In this document: positions 8,795 to 18,224 of the stretch, in pieces | Numbering within the stretch: position 1 is the first letter of the stretch | How the letters are laid out: each line of letters starts with the position of its first letter | DNA from: Neorhizobium sp. | GTDB taxonomy: Bacteria > Pseudomonadota > Alphaproteobacteria > Rhizobiales > Rhizobiaceae | NCBI GenBank assembly: GCA_028283725.1 | Contig: JAPWKC010000004.1 | Coordinates: 1,178,001 to 1,242,000, forward strand | DNA: 64,000 nt | Reading direction: 5' to 3' | Notes under the pieces: generated by a model | What the model was told of the DNA's origin: nothing | Seen by the model: only the letters and a program-made list of their open reading frames with translations | Databases searched by the model: none | Made by a program: the position numbers and the translations under genes

Positions 8795-9904
8795 ATGTCG
8801 CATAACACGTTTGGTCATCTCTTCCGCGTAACCACCTGGGGCGAAAGCCACGGCCCGGCACTCGGCTGCGTCGTCGACGGCTGCCCGCCCGGCTTGAGGT
8901 TCACCCTCGCCGAGATCCAGGACTATATGGACAAGCGCAAACCCGGCCAGTCGCGCTTCGTGACGCAGCGGCGCGAAGACGATATCGTCAAGGTTCTATC
9001 CGGCGTGATGCTGGACGCCGACGGCGAGACGATGATCTCGACCGGTACGCCGATCTCGATGCTGATCGAAAACACCGACCAGCGCTCGAAGGATTACGGC
9101 GAGATCGCCCGGCAATATCGTCCCGGCCATGCCGACTATACCTATGACGAGAAATACGGCATTCGCGATTATCGCGGCGGCGGGCGCTCGTCTGCGCGCG
9201 AGACGGCAGCCCGCGTTGCGGCCGGTGCGCTTGCCCGCAAGGTTCTGCCGGGCATGCGGGTCCGCGGCGCGCTGGTCCAGATCGGCAAATACAAGATCGA
9301 CCGCCGCAACTGGGACTGGGCGCAGGTCGACCAGAACCCGTTCTTCTGCCCCGATGCAGCCATCGTTCCCGTCTGGGAAGAGTATCTCGACGGCATCCGC
9401 AAGTCGGGCTCGTCGATCGGCGCCGTCGTCGAGGTGATCGCCGAAGGCGTTCCCGTCGGCCTCGGTGCGCCGCTCTATGGCAAGCTCGATCAGGATATCG
9501 CCTCGCTTCTGATGTCGATCAACGCCGTCAAGGGCGTCGAGATCGGCGACGGTTTTGCGTCTGCCGAACTTTCCGGCGAAGACAATGCCGACGAGATGCG
9601 GATGGGCAATGACGGCGTGCCGATGTTCCTGTCCAATCACGCAGGCGGCATTCTGGGCGGCATTTCCAACGGCCAGCCGGTCGTCGCCCGGTTCGCGGTC
9701 AAGCCGACCTCTTCGATCCTGACCGAACGTCAGTCGATCGATGCCGATGGCAGGAATGTCGATGTGCGAACCAAGGGTCGCCATGACCCTTGCGTCGGCA
9801 TCCGCGCCGTGCCGATCGGCGAGGCGATGGTCGCCTGCGCCATTGCAGATCACTATCTTCGCGACCGGGCGCAAAACGGCGCCCGCACCGCCGATCGCTC
9901 CTGA
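8795..9904 (+). CDS. aroC: Chorismate synthase
   Basis: 369 residues from ATG 8795 ([11 protein letters not shown]), the conserved family N-terminus. It converts 5-enolpyruvylshikimate 3-phosphate to chorismate using reduced FMN, the last common step of aromatic amino-acid synthesis. Signatures are [19 protein letters not shown], the [25 protein letters not shown] block and [18 protein letters not shown] near the C-terminus. The stop lies 11 nt before ribB, so the two form an operon. The substrate-producing enzyme, aroA, is also in this window at 52 kb. Confidence 0.96.
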   Translation: MSHNTFGHLFRVTTWGESHGPALGCVVDGCPPGLRFTLAEIQDYMDKRKPGQSRFVTQRREDDIVKVLSGVMLDADGETMISTGTPISMLIENTDQRSKDYGEIARQYRPGHADYTYDEKYGIRDYRGGGRSSARETAARVAAGALARKVLPGMRVRGALVQIGKYKIDRRNWDWAQVDQNPFFCPDAAIVPVWEEYLDGIRKSGSSIGAVVEVIAEGVPVGLGAPLYGKLDQDIASLLMSINAVKGVEIGDGFASAELSGEDNADEMRMGNDGVPMFLSNHAGGILGGISNGQPVVARFAVKPTSSILTERQSIDADGRNVDVRTKGRHDPCVGIRAVPIGEAMVACAIADHYLRDRAQNGARTADRS

Positions 9905-9915
9905 AGGACATTCCG

Positions 9916-11016
9916 ATGACATTCAACCAGAAACGCGTGGTCGACGCTCTTCGCGCCTTTGAAGCCGGCGAAATCGTCGTGGTGACCGATGACGACGGCC
10001 GCGAGAACGAAGGCGACCTGATCGTTGCGGCCGTGCACTGCACCGCCGACAAGATGGCCTTCATCGTGCGCCATACGTCAGGCATCGTCTGCGCGCCGAT
10101 GCCGCGCGACGAAGCCAAGCGGCTCAATCTCAACGCCATGGTCGCCGAAAACGACAGCGCCCATACGACGGCGTTCACCGTCACGGTCGATTTCAAGCAT
10201 GGGACGACGACCGGGATCTCGGCCGAGGACCGGACGCTGACCGTTCGCAACCTTGCCAACCCGAATGTCGGCCCGGCAGACTTCGTGCGTCCCGGCCATA
10301 TCTTTCCGCTGATCGCCCGCGAAGGCGGCGTGCTGATGCGGTCGGGCCATACGGAAGCTGCCGTCGACCTCTGCAAGCTCGCGGGCCTGCCGCCGATCGG
10401 CGTAATCTGCGAACTGGTCAACGACAACGGCACCGTCATGCGCGGCCCGCAGGTCTCGGAATTTGCCGCGGCACACAGCCTGAAGCAGGTTTCGGTCGCA
10501 GACCTCATCGCCTATCGCCAGCGCAAGGAAACGTTGATCGAGCTCAAGTCCGAGTTCGACATCGAGACCCCGCATGGCAAGGCCAAGGCGCATGCCTACT
10601 CGCTGCCCTGGGACACGATGCAGCATGTGGCCGTCATCTTCGGCGACATTCGTGACGGCGTCGATATTCCGGTGCGCCTTCACCTCGAAAACGTCACCCG
10701 CGACGTCTTCGGCGCCACCCGGCCGCTCTCCACCTATATGGAGAAGATCGCGGAAGAAGGGCGCGGCATCATCATCTACCTGCGCGAAGGATCGGTCGGC
10801 GTCGGCCAGATCGATACGGGCCGCAAGGTTCGCCAGGGGCAGGAAGCCCATGCGGAAGCACAGGCGCGCGAAAGCGAGTGGCTGGAGATCGGCCTCGGAG
10901 CACAGATCCTCAAGGATCTTGGCGTGTCGTCGATCAAGCTTTTGACGAAAAGCGAGCGCCACTACGTCGGCATTGAGGGCTTCGGCATCAAGATCGCAGA
11001 AACGGTCATCTGCTGA
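9916..11016 (+). CDS. ribB: 3,4-dihydroxy-2-butanone 4-phosphate synthase with degenerate GTP cyclohydrolase II-like domain
   Basis: 366 residues from ATG 9916. The N-terminal half (about 1-205) is a complete RibB domain: TDDDGRENEGDL holds the acidic metal loop and SGHTEAAVDLCKLAG the catalytic region, making dihydroxybutanone phosphate for riboflavin. The C-terminal half aligns with RibA (VPVRLHLENVTRDVFGATRP, IAEEGRGIIIYLR, IGLGAQILKDLGV). The zinc cysteines expected in SECLTGD and RCDC are replaced (LENVTRD, ATRPLS) and the RQEGRG motif is lost, so cyclohydrolase activity is not expected. It is co-transcribed with aroC; flavin is the AroC cofactor. Confidence 0.92.
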   Translation: MTFNQKRVVDALRAFEAGEIVVVTDDDGRENEGDLIVAAVHCTADKMAFIVRHTSGIVCAPMPRDEAKRLNLNAMVAENDSAHTTAFTVTVDFKHGTTTGISAEDRTLTVRNLANPNVGPADFVRPGHIFPLIAREGGVLMRSGHTEAAVDLCKLAGLPPIGVICELVNDNGTVMRGPQVSEFAAAHSLKQVSVADLIAYRQRKETLIELKSEFDIETPHGKAKAHAYSLPWDTMQHVAVIFGDIRDGVDIPVRLHLENVTRDVFGATRPLSTYMEKIAEEGRGIIIYLREGSVGVGQIDTGRKVRQGQEAHAEAQARESEWLEIGLGAQILKDLGVSSIKLLTKSERHYVGIEGFGIKIAETVIC

Positions 11017-11049
11017 ACGGCATCGATCGTCGCCGATATCCGACACTGA

Positions 11050-11079
11050 AAACTGCCGCCATCGAGCGGCGGTTTTTTT
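11050..11079 (+). terminator. Intrinsic terminator of aroC-ribB
   Basis: AACTGCCGC pairs with GCGGCGGTT around a 6 nt loop (one T-G wobble), followed by a run of seven T. It ends about 60 nt after the ribB stop. Confidence 0.8.
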
Positions 11080-11247
11080 GTCACGCGACGATCACCTGGA
11101 GTTGAAATCGCAGCAGCGGAACATTTTTGCCCTCGACCGGGTTAATAGCGGCAGAAGGCCCGTCATGATCGCGGGCGGTTGCAAAAGGCGCCGGGAGTGA
11201 ACCGGTAGCGGCAACATCCGATTTGCGCCAAGCCCAAGGGTGCCGCC

Positions 11248-11823
11248 TTGAACAGAAGCATAAAGATCACTCCTCCAAGCCTTGATCCCGTCGCACCGGT
11301 TGCCATGCTGACGCTTGAAACCGTGGTATTCCAGCAGGGTCATACCGTCCCCAACAATCCGCGCCTGCCCGTACTGATCTACCGCGATGCCGTGCCGCCG
11401 ATCGGCGATACCGCGGCAGCGTTCGAGGATCTGTTCGACGAAGCCGGTTGGGATCATGGCTGGCGCCGGGAATGGCATGACGGCATCAGCGCGGATCATC
11501 TCTATCGAACCGGCGCTCACGAGGCCCTTGGCATTGCGTCCGGCCGCGCGATCATCCAGATCGGCGGCCCTGGAGGCGACGAGATCAGCGTGGTTGCCGG
11601 CGACTGCGTCGTGCTTCCTGCCGGGACAGGCCGGCGGAAGGTCGTCGCAAGCCGCGATTTCGTTGTAGTCGGCGCATGCCCCGCAGGCCAGGAGCCGGAT
11701 CTCGAATGCGGCCCGCCGACCGAATGGCATATCGCCCGCATCGCCAGGCTTCCCATCCCGAAAAGCGATCCGATTGCCGGCGAAACCGGGCTTCTGCCAC
11801 GCATCTGGAACCGCGCGATCTGA
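11248..11823 (+). CDS. Cupin-domain protein (YjlB-like)
   Basis: 191 residues from TTG 11248, with AAGGG 7 nt upstream as the ribosome site. The middle (about 85-150) has the cupin pattern: YRTGAHEALGIASGRAIIQIGG, then DEISVVAGDCVVLPAG. It resembles the uncharacterised YjlB group of cupins rather than a known enzyme. There is only one clear His of the usual metal set (AHEALG), so metal binding is uncertain. It converges on the YcaQ-like gene with a 33 nt gap. Confidence 0.7.
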   Translation: MNRSIKITPPSLDPVAPVAMLTLETVVFQQGHTVPNNPRLPVLIYRDAVPPIGDTAAAFEDLFDEAGWDHGWRREWHDGISADHLYRTGAHEALGIASGRAIIQIGGPGGDEISVVAGDCVVLPAGTGRRKVVASRDFVVVGACPAGQEPDLECGPPTEWHIARIARLPIPKSDPIAGETGLLPRIWNRAI

Positions 11824-11856
11824 CGAACGGCGCCCGGCATACGGCATCTCGCTGCG

Positions 11857-13053
11857 TCAGCCCTGCCCTTGCCAGCCGTCCCGATAGACAATTTTCTCGA
11901 CGCCTGCGAACCGTGCGACACGCATCAGTTCGGCATCGAGTTTCTCCATTCGACCCAAGGAAGGTCGGATCCCCTTTTCCAGCCAGAGACGCCTGACGTC
12001 CAGTACGCCGGCCTTGCGGTCGGCCTTCATGTCGATACGACCGATCATCCGGTCGCCTTCGAGCAGCGGAAAGACGTAGTAGCCGTATTGCCGCTTCGGT
12101 TCGGGCACGAAGACTTCTATGCGATAGAAGAAGTTGAACAGACGCTCGGCGCGGTCGCGATTGCGCAGAAGCGGATCGAAAGGGCTCAACACCCTTATGC
12201 GCGCCGGCGGTTCGGGAATATCGCCGAGATGGGCAGGAAAGCCTGTAAAGGCAAAGGAAGGCCGTGGCCGCCTCCCGTCTGCCGTCTCGATCAGGATCTC
12301 GTCCAATTCGTCCCTGCGACGCTTCACCCAGTCCCTGGCCTCCTGCGGCGTGACGATATCCCAGAAGGCGGCGATCTCGCCGGACGTGGCAAAGCCGAGC
12401 TTCGTCAGCGCACTGCGGCAGGCCCAATCGACGAAAGCCTCGTGTTCGACCTCCGGCTCGTGATGGTGCGAGGCGATCACCCGTTCGGTCAGATCGTAGA
12501 TCTTCTGGAAATTCACGCGACCGGCGATCGAGAGCTTGCCGGTGTGCCAATAATATTCGAGCGCCGTCTTGTTCGGATGCCAGTTCCACCAGCCGCCGGA
12601 CTTGTGATCCTCGACCTTCATGTCACGCGACATGATCGCGCCGTTTTCCGCGATGTGCCGGAATGTTTCGTCGAAGGCGGAATCGAAACCTTCGCCGTGC
12701 CATTTACGCCAGCGCTCCGCCAGAAGCGGCTCGCGGCGGCGGAACCGGTGTTTCCAGTAGCGGAAGAGCTTTGCGGGAATGATCGAGGCGTCATGCGTCC
12801 AGTGCTCGAAAAGCTCGCCATCCTTTTCGAGCAGTGCCGTCAGATGTTCGCGCCTATAGGTCTGGTTGCGCGAGAACAGGATCATGTGATGGGCGCGTTC
12901 GACCGTCGCGATACTATCCACCTGCACGAAGCCGAGATCGTCGATCAATTGCAGCAGGCCGGACTTGTCGAGCGCGCGGCCGGGTGGCGCCGCCAGCTGC
13001 TGACGTTCGAGAAAAATCCTGCGGGCCTGTTCATTCGGTACAAGAATCGCCAT
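11857..13053 (-). CDS. YcaQ-family winged-helix DNA glycosylase
   Basis: 398 residues. The family (AlkX/AlkZ superfamily, formerly DUF1006) unhooks DNA interstrand crosslinks or removes bulky alkyl adducts. The catalytic QxD motif is visible as Gln44-Val-Asp46 in GFVQVDSIATVERAHH, followed by EHWTHDASIIP. The C-terminal half contains LSPFDPLLRNRDRAERLFNF, a conserved YcaQ block. The start at 13053 gives the conserved N-terminal helix. It is transcribed away from bioM. Confidence 0.85.
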   Translation of the reverse strand: MAILVPNEQARRIFLERQQLAAPPGRALDKSGLLQLIDDLGFVQVDSIATVERAHHMILFSRNQTYRREHLTALLEKDGELFEHWTHDASIIPAKLFRYWKHRFRRREPLLAERWRKWHGEGFDSAFDETFRHIAENGAIMSRDMKVEDHKSGGWWNWHPNKTALEYYWHTGKLSIAGRVNFQKIYDLTERVIASHHHEPEVEHEAFVDWACRSALTKLGFATSGEIAAFWDIVTPQEARDWVKRRRDELDEILIETADGRRPRPSFAFTGFPAHLGDIPEPPARIRVLSPFDPLLRNRDRAERLFNFFYRIEVFVPEPKRQYGYYVFPLLEGDRMIGRIDMKADRKAGVLDVRRLWLEKGIRPSLGRMEKLDAELMRVARFAGVEKIVYRDGWQGQG

Positions 13054-13109
13054 GGGTTCAAGACTAGGCGTTCATCACCGCCTTTTCAATGTTCATGTTA
13101 AGTTCCGGT

Positions 13110-13137
13110 TTGAAGCGCGTCTCCGGCAGGCTATAGA
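13110..13137 (+). promoter_or_regulatory. Candidate sigma-70 promoter of bioMNY
   Basis: TTGAAG (13110-13115), a 16 nt spacer and TATAGA (13132-13137) lie 23 nt before the bioM GTG. CTATAG in the -10 region only partly matches the BioR operator (TTATnnATAA) known for biotin genes of rhizobia, so BioR control is not claimed. Confidence 0.35.
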
Positions 13138-13160
13138 CGCCCAACCAACGAGGGACAGGC

Positions 13161-13838
13161 GTGGATATCCGTTTCAATCAGGCAGAGGCGCGGTATGACG
13201 GGCGCATCGTCCTTCATCCGCTGACGCTCTCGCTCAGCGAGCGGCGGGTCGGTATTATCGGGCTGAACGGCTCCGGCAAGACGACATTTGCGCGGATGAT
13301 CAACGGTCTCGTTTCGCCGACGAGCGGTTCGGTAACGGTCAACGGGCTGGATACGGTCAAGGATCTCGACCGGTCGCGGGCGCAGACCGGCTTCATCTTC
13401 CAGAACCCGCAGAACCAGATCATCCTGCCGCTCCTGAAGGACGATATCGCGCTCGGCCTCAAGGCGCAGAGGCTTCCAAAGGCGGATGTCGAAAGCGCCG
13501 TTGCCGCCATTCTCTCCCGCTTCGGCATCAGCCATCTGGCGGATCGTCGTTCGCACGAGCTTTCAGGCGGCGAATTGCAACTGGCTGCCTTCGCCTCCGT
13601 TCTCGTCGGCGGCCCGAACATCCTGATCATGGACGAGCCGACAAACCAGCTCGACCTCAAGAACCGCAATCTGGTGGAGCGCACGATCGGCGAGCTTACC
13701 GAAGATGTTATCGTCATCAGCCACGACCTGCCGCTTGTCATGGGGGTCGATCGGCTGCTGTTGTTTCACGAAGGCCGCATCGCCGCCGACGGCCGGCCGG
13801 ACGAGGTGATCGCGTGCTACCGGGAGATCGCGGCGTGA
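13161..13838 (+). CDS. bioM: Biotin ECF transporter ATPase
   Basis: 225 residues from GTG 13161. It is the ATP-binding subunit that drives BioY-bound biotin import. Walker A is GLNGSGKT at 34-41, followed by the Q-loop FQNPQNQ, the signature LSGGELQ, Walker B ILIMDEPTNQLD and the switch His in VISHD. It is shorter than most ABC ATPases, as usual for ECF A-subunits. It overlaps bioN by 4 nt (GTGA), so the subunits are translationally coupled. Confidence 0.92.
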   Translation: MDIRFNQAEARYDGRIVLHPLTLSLSERRVGIIGLNGSGKTTFARMINGLVSPTSGSVTVNGLDTVKDLDRSRAQTGFIFQNPQNQIILPLLKDDIALGLKAQRLPKADVESAVAAILSRFGISHLADRRSHELSGGELQLAAFASVLVGGPNILIMDEPTNQLDLKNRNLVERTIGELTEDVIVISHDLPLVMGVDRLLLFHEGRIAADGRPDEVIACYREIAA

Positions 13839-14440
13839 AGACGCTCTACCACGATGGCGACACAGCCCTGCACCGGCTTTCGCCGCGGGTGAAGCTGATC
13901 GGGCTTGCCGTCACGAGCGTGGTGCTCTTCTGGCTGCATTCGCCTGTGGCGCTCGGGATTGCGGCGTTTGCCAGCATCATTGTCTTTTCGACGCTGAAAC
14001 TTAAATGGTCGGAGATCCGCCGCCAATTGCGGCCACTGGTCGTGACGCTGGGTCTGGTTTGCCTCTTCACGCTGGCCTTCAACGGCAGTGCCGATGCGCT
14101 TACTGTGTTTCTGAGGCTCGGCAGCCTGATGCTGCTGGCGGCCGCAGTGACGGCCACAACCGGGATCGGCGATTTCATCGACGAGATCACGCTTGCGGCC
14201 ATGCCGCTCGAACGGCTCGGCATCCTGCGTGCGGCCGATGTGGGGCTGGCGATCGGGCTCGTCATCCGCTTCGTGCCGGAGGTCGTCTCCAGATACAAGA
14301 CGATCCGCGAGGCGCATCTTGCCCGCGGCCTCAGGCCTCGGCCGCTCACCGTCGCGGTGCCGCTGATCATCCTGACGCTCAGAAGCGCGGACGAGATTGC
14401 CGCTGCGATTGACGCCCGCGGCATCCGGCGGCAGAAGTAA
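13835..14440 (+). CDS. bioN: Biotin ECF transporter T-component
   Basis: 201 residues from GTG 13835, overlapping the bioM stop; the open frame starting at 13814 would overlap further and lacks a ribosome site. It is a membrane protein with about five spans. Two Ala-Arg-Gly motifs of EcfT proteins, which couple to the ATPase, are seen in REAHLARGLRPR and AAIDARGIRRQ. It is the middle gene of bioMNY, 38 nt before bioY. Confidence 0.9.
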   Translation: MKTLYHDGDTALHRLSPRVKLIGLAVTSVVLFWLHSPVALGIAAFASIIVFSTLKLKWSEIRRQLRPLVVTLGLVCLFTLAFNGSADALTVFLRLGSLMLLAAAVTATTGIGDFIDEITLAAMPLERLGILRAADVGLAIGLVIRFVPEVVSRYKTIREAHLARGLRPRPLTVAVPLIILTLRSADEIAAAIDARGIRRQK

Positions 14441-14478
14441 ACAAACGATAAACTTCAAGAGGAAGCGACAAGGACATC

Positions 14479-15042
14479 ATGAGCACCCGCGATCTCGTTC
14501 TTTCGGCGCTGTTTGCCGCCATCATCATTGCGCTCGGGCTTCTGCCGCCGATCATGCTCGGCTTCGTGCCGGTACCGATTACCGCCCAGTCACTCGGCGT
14601 GATGCTGGCAGGCGTCGTGCTCGGCGCCCGTCGCGGCACGATCGCCGTGCTTCTCGTTCTCGTCGTCGCCGCCATCGGCCTTCCGGTGCTTTCGGGCGGC
14701 CGTGGCGGGCTTGCCGTGTTTGCCGCTCCGACCACGGGCTATCTGATCGGATGGGTGTTTGCAGCCCTCGTGACCGGTCTGCTGTCGGAAAAGCTGGTGA
14801 ACCGCGATCAGATGGCGATCGCCCAGACGGTCGGGTTCTTCATCGCTGCCGTCGCCGGTGGCGTTATCGTGCTTTATGCCTGCGGCATCAGCTATCTTGC
14901 GGTGGTCACGGGGCTCGGCTTCCAGAAAGCCTTCTTCGGCTCGATGGCCTTCATTCCCGGTGACGTCATAAAGGCAGTGGTCGCAGCCCTTGCCGGCCGG
15001 GCCGTGATGGTCGGCTATCCGCTTCTGCCGCAGCGGGCCTGA
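14479..15042 (+). CDS. bioY: Biotin-binding S-component
   Basis: 187 residues with six predicted spans. It is the substrate-binding membrane subunit of the biotin uptake system and can act with or without BioMN in some bacteria. Family features are the N-terminal span with LLPPIMLGFVPVPITAQSLGVM, the GGRGGLAVFAAPTTGYLIGW loop-helix and the final FIPGDVIKAVVAALAGR. The uptake operon implies that this strain can import biotin; no synthesis genes are in the window. Confidence 0.95.
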   Translation: MSTRDLVLSALFAAIIIALGLLPPIMLGFVPVPITAQSLGVMLAGVVLGARRGTIAVLLVLVVAAIGLPVLSGGRGGLAVFAAPTTGYLIGWVFAALVTGLLSEKLVNRDQMAIAQTVGFFIAAVAGGVIVLYACGISYLAVVTGLGFQKAFFGSMAFIPGDVIKAVVAALAGRAVMVGYPLLPQRA

Positions 15043-15104
15043 TATCCGTCAACGATCGGGGCTGATGCGGCGTTGCCCCAAGTCCGGCCCGATGCCGGGC
15101 CAGA

Positions 15105-15506
15105 TCAATCCAGAAACTGATAGAGCCAGTCGCGCAGGTCTTCCGGCAGCGCGACCGGTTCTCTCGTCGAAGGATCGACGCTCGACCAGACGATCTCGGC
15201 CTCGGCGATATCTTCCTTGCCGCGCCGCAAATGAATGATGAAACCGGCCGACTTGCCGCCGATCTTGCTGACGGCGACCGTCATGCGGACATGCTCGCCA
15301 AGCTTAAGGGGCTGGTGGAAGGTGAGGTTAACTTTCGAGACGACGAAGAACGGATCATCAACGACCGGTTTGCGGTGGCGCCAGAAATCCGCCAGCGCTT
15401 CTTCGGCGTGATAAAGATATGCTGCACGAAATATCTCGCCATTGAGATCGACGTCGCGGTAGGGAACCTGAAATTCCTGATATCCTGCCATCGGCTTACC
15501 TGACAT
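15105..15506 (-). CDS. Acyl-CoA thioesterase, 4HBT (YbgC/FadM-like) family
   Basis: 133 residues from ATG 15506; ATG 15491 (MAGYQEF) has a better-spaced AGGTAAG upstream and may be the true start. The hot-dog fold is indicated by VPYRDVDLNGEIFRAAYLYHAEEALADFW, shown here only in its key parts: the catalytic-region Asp in RDVD and the helix that follows. It then has LTFHQPLKLGEHVRM and AEAEIVWSSVDPSTREPV. It hydrolyses acyl-CoA thioesters; the chain specificity is unknown. It is divergent from the deacetylase-like gene at 15713. Confidence 0.8.
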   Translation of the reverse strand: MSGKPMAGYQEFQVPYRDVDLNGEIFRAAYLYHAEEALADFWRHRKPVVDDPFFVVSKVNLTFHQPLKLGEHVRMTVAVSKIGGKSAGFIIHLRRGKEDIAEAEIVWSSVDPSTREPVALPEDLRDWLYQFLD

Positions 15507-15712
15507 TTCCCCCTGCCAATCCTTGCGGCGAAAGCCGCCCTCCCCTTTCTTTCCAGTGAAACGGCAAGCAGGGCAAGAGGCCCGCGCTTGAAAATACCTC
15601 CGACATGCGCCATGTCGGGAGTGTCCCGCATGATCGTTGTGCCCGATCGTCCACCGATCGACGCCGCCACCAGCCTCCACGGCTTGACGTGGAGAGGCGC
15701 AGAGGAGGCCCC

Positions 15713-16648
15713 ATGACCACCCGCCTTTACGAACACCCGATCTTTCTTCAGCACGAAACGCCTGAGGGGCATCCCGAACGACCGGACCGGCTGCGCTCGC
15801 TGGCAATCGCGCTGGAGCACCCGAATTTCGACAGGCTGGATCGCAGGCAAGCGCCGCAGGCCAACGAGGATGCTATCCTGCTGGCGCATCCGGAGGAGCA
15901 TCTGCGGGCCGTGATGCGCGAGATCCCGGAAGAGGAAAAGCGGATCCGGCAGATCGAGAACGACACATATGTGAGCCAGAAGAGCCTGCAGGCGGCGCTG
16001 ACCGGCATCGGCGGCGCCATGGCTGGCGTGGACGACGTGATGACGGGCAAGGCGGACAATGTTTTCATCGCCTCACGCCCGCCCGGCCATCACGCGGAAA
16101 AGACCAAGGCGATGGGCTTTTGCCTGTTCAACAATGCCGCGATTGCGGCACGCCACGCCCAGCAGGTGCATGGCGTGGAAAAGGTCGCCATCATCGACTG
16201 GGATGTGCATCACGGCAACGGGACGCAGGATATCTTCTGGGATGATCCCTCCGTTCTCTTCTGCTCGACGCACCAGATGCCGCTCTATCCCGGCACGGGT
16301 GCGCTCAACGAGACGGGCACAAGGAACACGATTGTCAACGCGCCGCTTTCGCCCAATACCGGCAGCGAGCATTTTCGCGAGGCCTTCAAGGACCGGGTTC
16401 TGCCGGCGCTCAACAATTTCCGGCCGGATCTTGTGATCATCTCGGCCGGTTTCGACGCGCATCACCGCGACCCGCTGGCGCAGATCAATCTTGTTGGCGA
16501 CGATTTCGACTGGGCGACCGGACGGCTCATGGAAATCGCAGGGAAATACGCCGACAACCGGGTCGTCAGCGTGCTCGAGGGCGGCTATGATCTGGAAGGT
16601 CTGGCCGAATCGGCCGGCATGCACATCATGAGACTGCTGAGAGGATAG
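15713..16648 (+). CDS. Histone deacetylase family (acetylpolyamine amidohydrolase-like) protein
   Basis: 311 residues from ATG 15713 (GAGGAGG upstream); the longer open frame from 15605 lacks family similarity. Zinc ligands and catalytic residues are in order: [16 protein letters not shown] (catalytic His pair), [12 protein letters not shown] (Asp and His ligands), [13 protein letters not shown] (third ligand) and [11 protein letters not shown]. Bacterial members deacetylate polyamines, acetyl-proteins or other small amides. It lies 1 nt upstream of xseB and is co-transcribed with it. Confidence 0.9.
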   Translation: MTTRLYEHPIFLQHETPEGHPERPDRLRSLAIALEHPNFDRLDRRQAPQANEDAILLAHPEEHLRAVMREIPEEEKRIRQIENDTYVSQKSLQAALTGIGGAMAGVDDVMTGKADNVFIASRPPGHHAEKTKAMGFCLFNNAAIAARHAQQVHGVEKVAIIDWDVHHGNGTQDIFWDDPSVLFCSTHQMPLYPGTGALNETGTRNTIVNAPLSPNTGSEHFREAFKDRVLPALNNFRPDLVIISAGFDAHHRDPLAQINLVGDDFDWATGRLMEIAGKYADNRVVSVLEGGYDLEGLAESAGMHIMRLLRG

Positions 16649-16649
16649 A

Positions 16650-16916
16650 ATGACCGACATGACCGACGCACAGAAATCTGCGGGCGATGTCAGCTCCTAT
16701 TCCTTCGAAAAGGCGGTGGCGGAACTGGAAAGCATCGTCGCCCGGCTGGAACGCGGCGATGTGGCGCTCGACGAATCCATCGCCATCTACGAACGCGGCG
16801 AAGCGCTGAAGAAGCACTGCGAGACGCTGCTTTCAGCGGCCGAAAATCGCATCGAGAAGATCCGTCTCGACCGCGCCGGCAAGCCGCAAGGCACCGAACC
16901 GCTCGACGGCGAATAA
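16650..16916 (+). CDS. xseB: Exodeoxyribonuclease VII small subunit
   Basis: 88 residues, helical and acidic, with the family core [33 protein letters not shown] split over about residues 23-53 (key elements ELE.IV..LE and L..S...YE.G). It binds XseA, the catalytic subunit, which is not in this window, to degrade single-stranded DNA. The ATG follows the stop of the preceding gene after a single nt. Confidence 0.93.
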   Translation: MTDMTDAQKSAGDVSSYSFEKAVAELESIVARLERGDVALDESIAIYERGEALKKHCETLLSAAENRIEKIRLDRAGKPQGTEPLDGE

Positions 16917-17049
16917 GCCGGCCGGCCTGGACCCCGTCGAATCTTGGACCCCTTCGAATAATGATGCGGGTGCGGACAATTTCCGCGCGCAGGTCAACCT
17001 TCTATTTATTCGCCATGCCTTATGCTCTGTCGATCACACAAGGCATGGC

Positions 17050-18159
17050 ATGGGCACGATCAGACCGTTCAGAGACGAGGACGCAGAAAGCGTCGCAGCG
17101 CTTTTCCAGCGGATCTTCCGTCGTGGCGGGGCGTCGGATTGCGGTGCGCTGGCCGATTATCTCCTCGAGCTCTACAAGAACGGCCCGACCTCTTCGGCCG
17201 AAATCCCGTCGCTGGTCCATATCAGCGACCGGGGGATTTTGAGTGGCTTCATCGGCCTCAACACACTGTCGATGCGTTGGCACGACCGACCGCTCAAGGT
17301 CGCCTTGTGCAGCACGGTCATGGTCGACCCCACGGAAAAAGATGCACTTGCAGCCGCCAAGCTGATGAAGGCGGCGCGTACCGGATCGCAGGATTTCTCC
17401 TTTTCCGAGACTGCCAGCGATGTGTCCCTGCGCATGCTGCGGACCGTCGGCGGCAAGTCACTGCCGCAGCATAGTTTCGACTGGGTGCGGTTCGTCAGCC
17501 CGGCAACCGCGGCCGTCGAAATGGCACGGCGCCGATTGCCGATGCTCACCGCCACACTGCCCATCGCCAAACTCATCGACCGACGGCTGCGCGCCCGGCG
17601 GCAGCGGATGCCGCGCTGGCTGGCGATGCCGAACCCGGTGCGGCCACCAGCGGGGTTCGAAACCCGTGCCATCGACCCGGCCGAATTTGCCGGGATCTTC
17701 CTGGCACTGACGGCACGCTTTGCCGTTCGTCCCGACTGGAGCGCCGAGGAGATCGCCCGGCTGGTGCGCGAGGCCATGGCCAAGCCCGCTTTCGGCACGC
17801 CGGTGCTTGCCGCCGTCTATGACCGCAACCAGCGACCAGCCGGCGCCTTTCTCTATCATGTGCGGGAAAACGGCACCGCTCGCGTCATTCAGATGGTGGC
17901 GAGCGAACACCAGACCGGTGCCGTCCTCGATGCATTGATCGCCGATGCGGCCGGGCGGGGTGCTTCCGTGGTGCGCGGGCGCACGCAGCCGTTCATGATG
18001 AATGCCATCCTGACGCGCCGCATTCCGCTCTTCAACGTGGCCTCCAGCGCCTATCACTGCCGGGAGCCCGAGCTTGCCGCCGTGCTTGCCAATGGTGACT
18101 GCTTTCTCAACGGCCTCGTCGGCGAGCAGTGGAGCCGCCTGATCGGTGATTTTCGCTGA
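17050..18159 (+). CDS. GNAT-like acetyltransferase, two-domain
   Basis: 369 residues. The N-terminal half (IRPFRDEDAESVAALFQRIF ... SGFIGLNTLSMRW ... VALCSTVMVDPTEKD) follows the start and central strands of a GNAT fold. The second half has a weaker, similar plan (AGAFLYHVRENGTARVIQMVASEHQTGAVLDALIADA). Such tandem GNAT proteins often modify surface sugars or small molecules, but no substrate can be read here. The start at 17050 has AAGG upstream. The next gene begins 65 nt later. Confidence 0.6.
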   Translation: MGTIRPFRDEDAESVAALFQRIFRRGGASDCGALADYLLELYKNGPTSSAEIPSLVHISDRGILSGFIGLNTLSMRWHDRPLKVALCSTVMVDPTEKDALAAAKLMKAARTGSQDFSFSETASDVSLRMLRTVGGKSLPQHSFDWVRFVSPATAAVEMARRRLPMLTATLPIAKLIDRRLRARRQRMPRWLAMPNPVRPPAGFETRAIDPAEFAGIFLALTARFAVRPDWSAEEIARLVREAMAKPAFGTPVLAAVYDRNQRPAGAFLYHVRENGTARVIQMVASEHQTGAVLDALIADAAGRGASVVRGRTQPFMMNAILTRRIPLFNVASSAYHCREPELAAVLANGDCFLNGLVGEQWSRLIGDFR

Positions 18160-18224
18160 CCGCGTGACGCGCCGTATGGCCCCGCCACTCGACGGGAAAG
18201 CCGCGATCACCTATATTTTGCGGC

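Noticed and set aside
13128-13140. Possible BioR operator at the bioM promoter.
   Set aside because: Only CTATAG matches part of the TTATnnATAA consensus; the arms are not complete.
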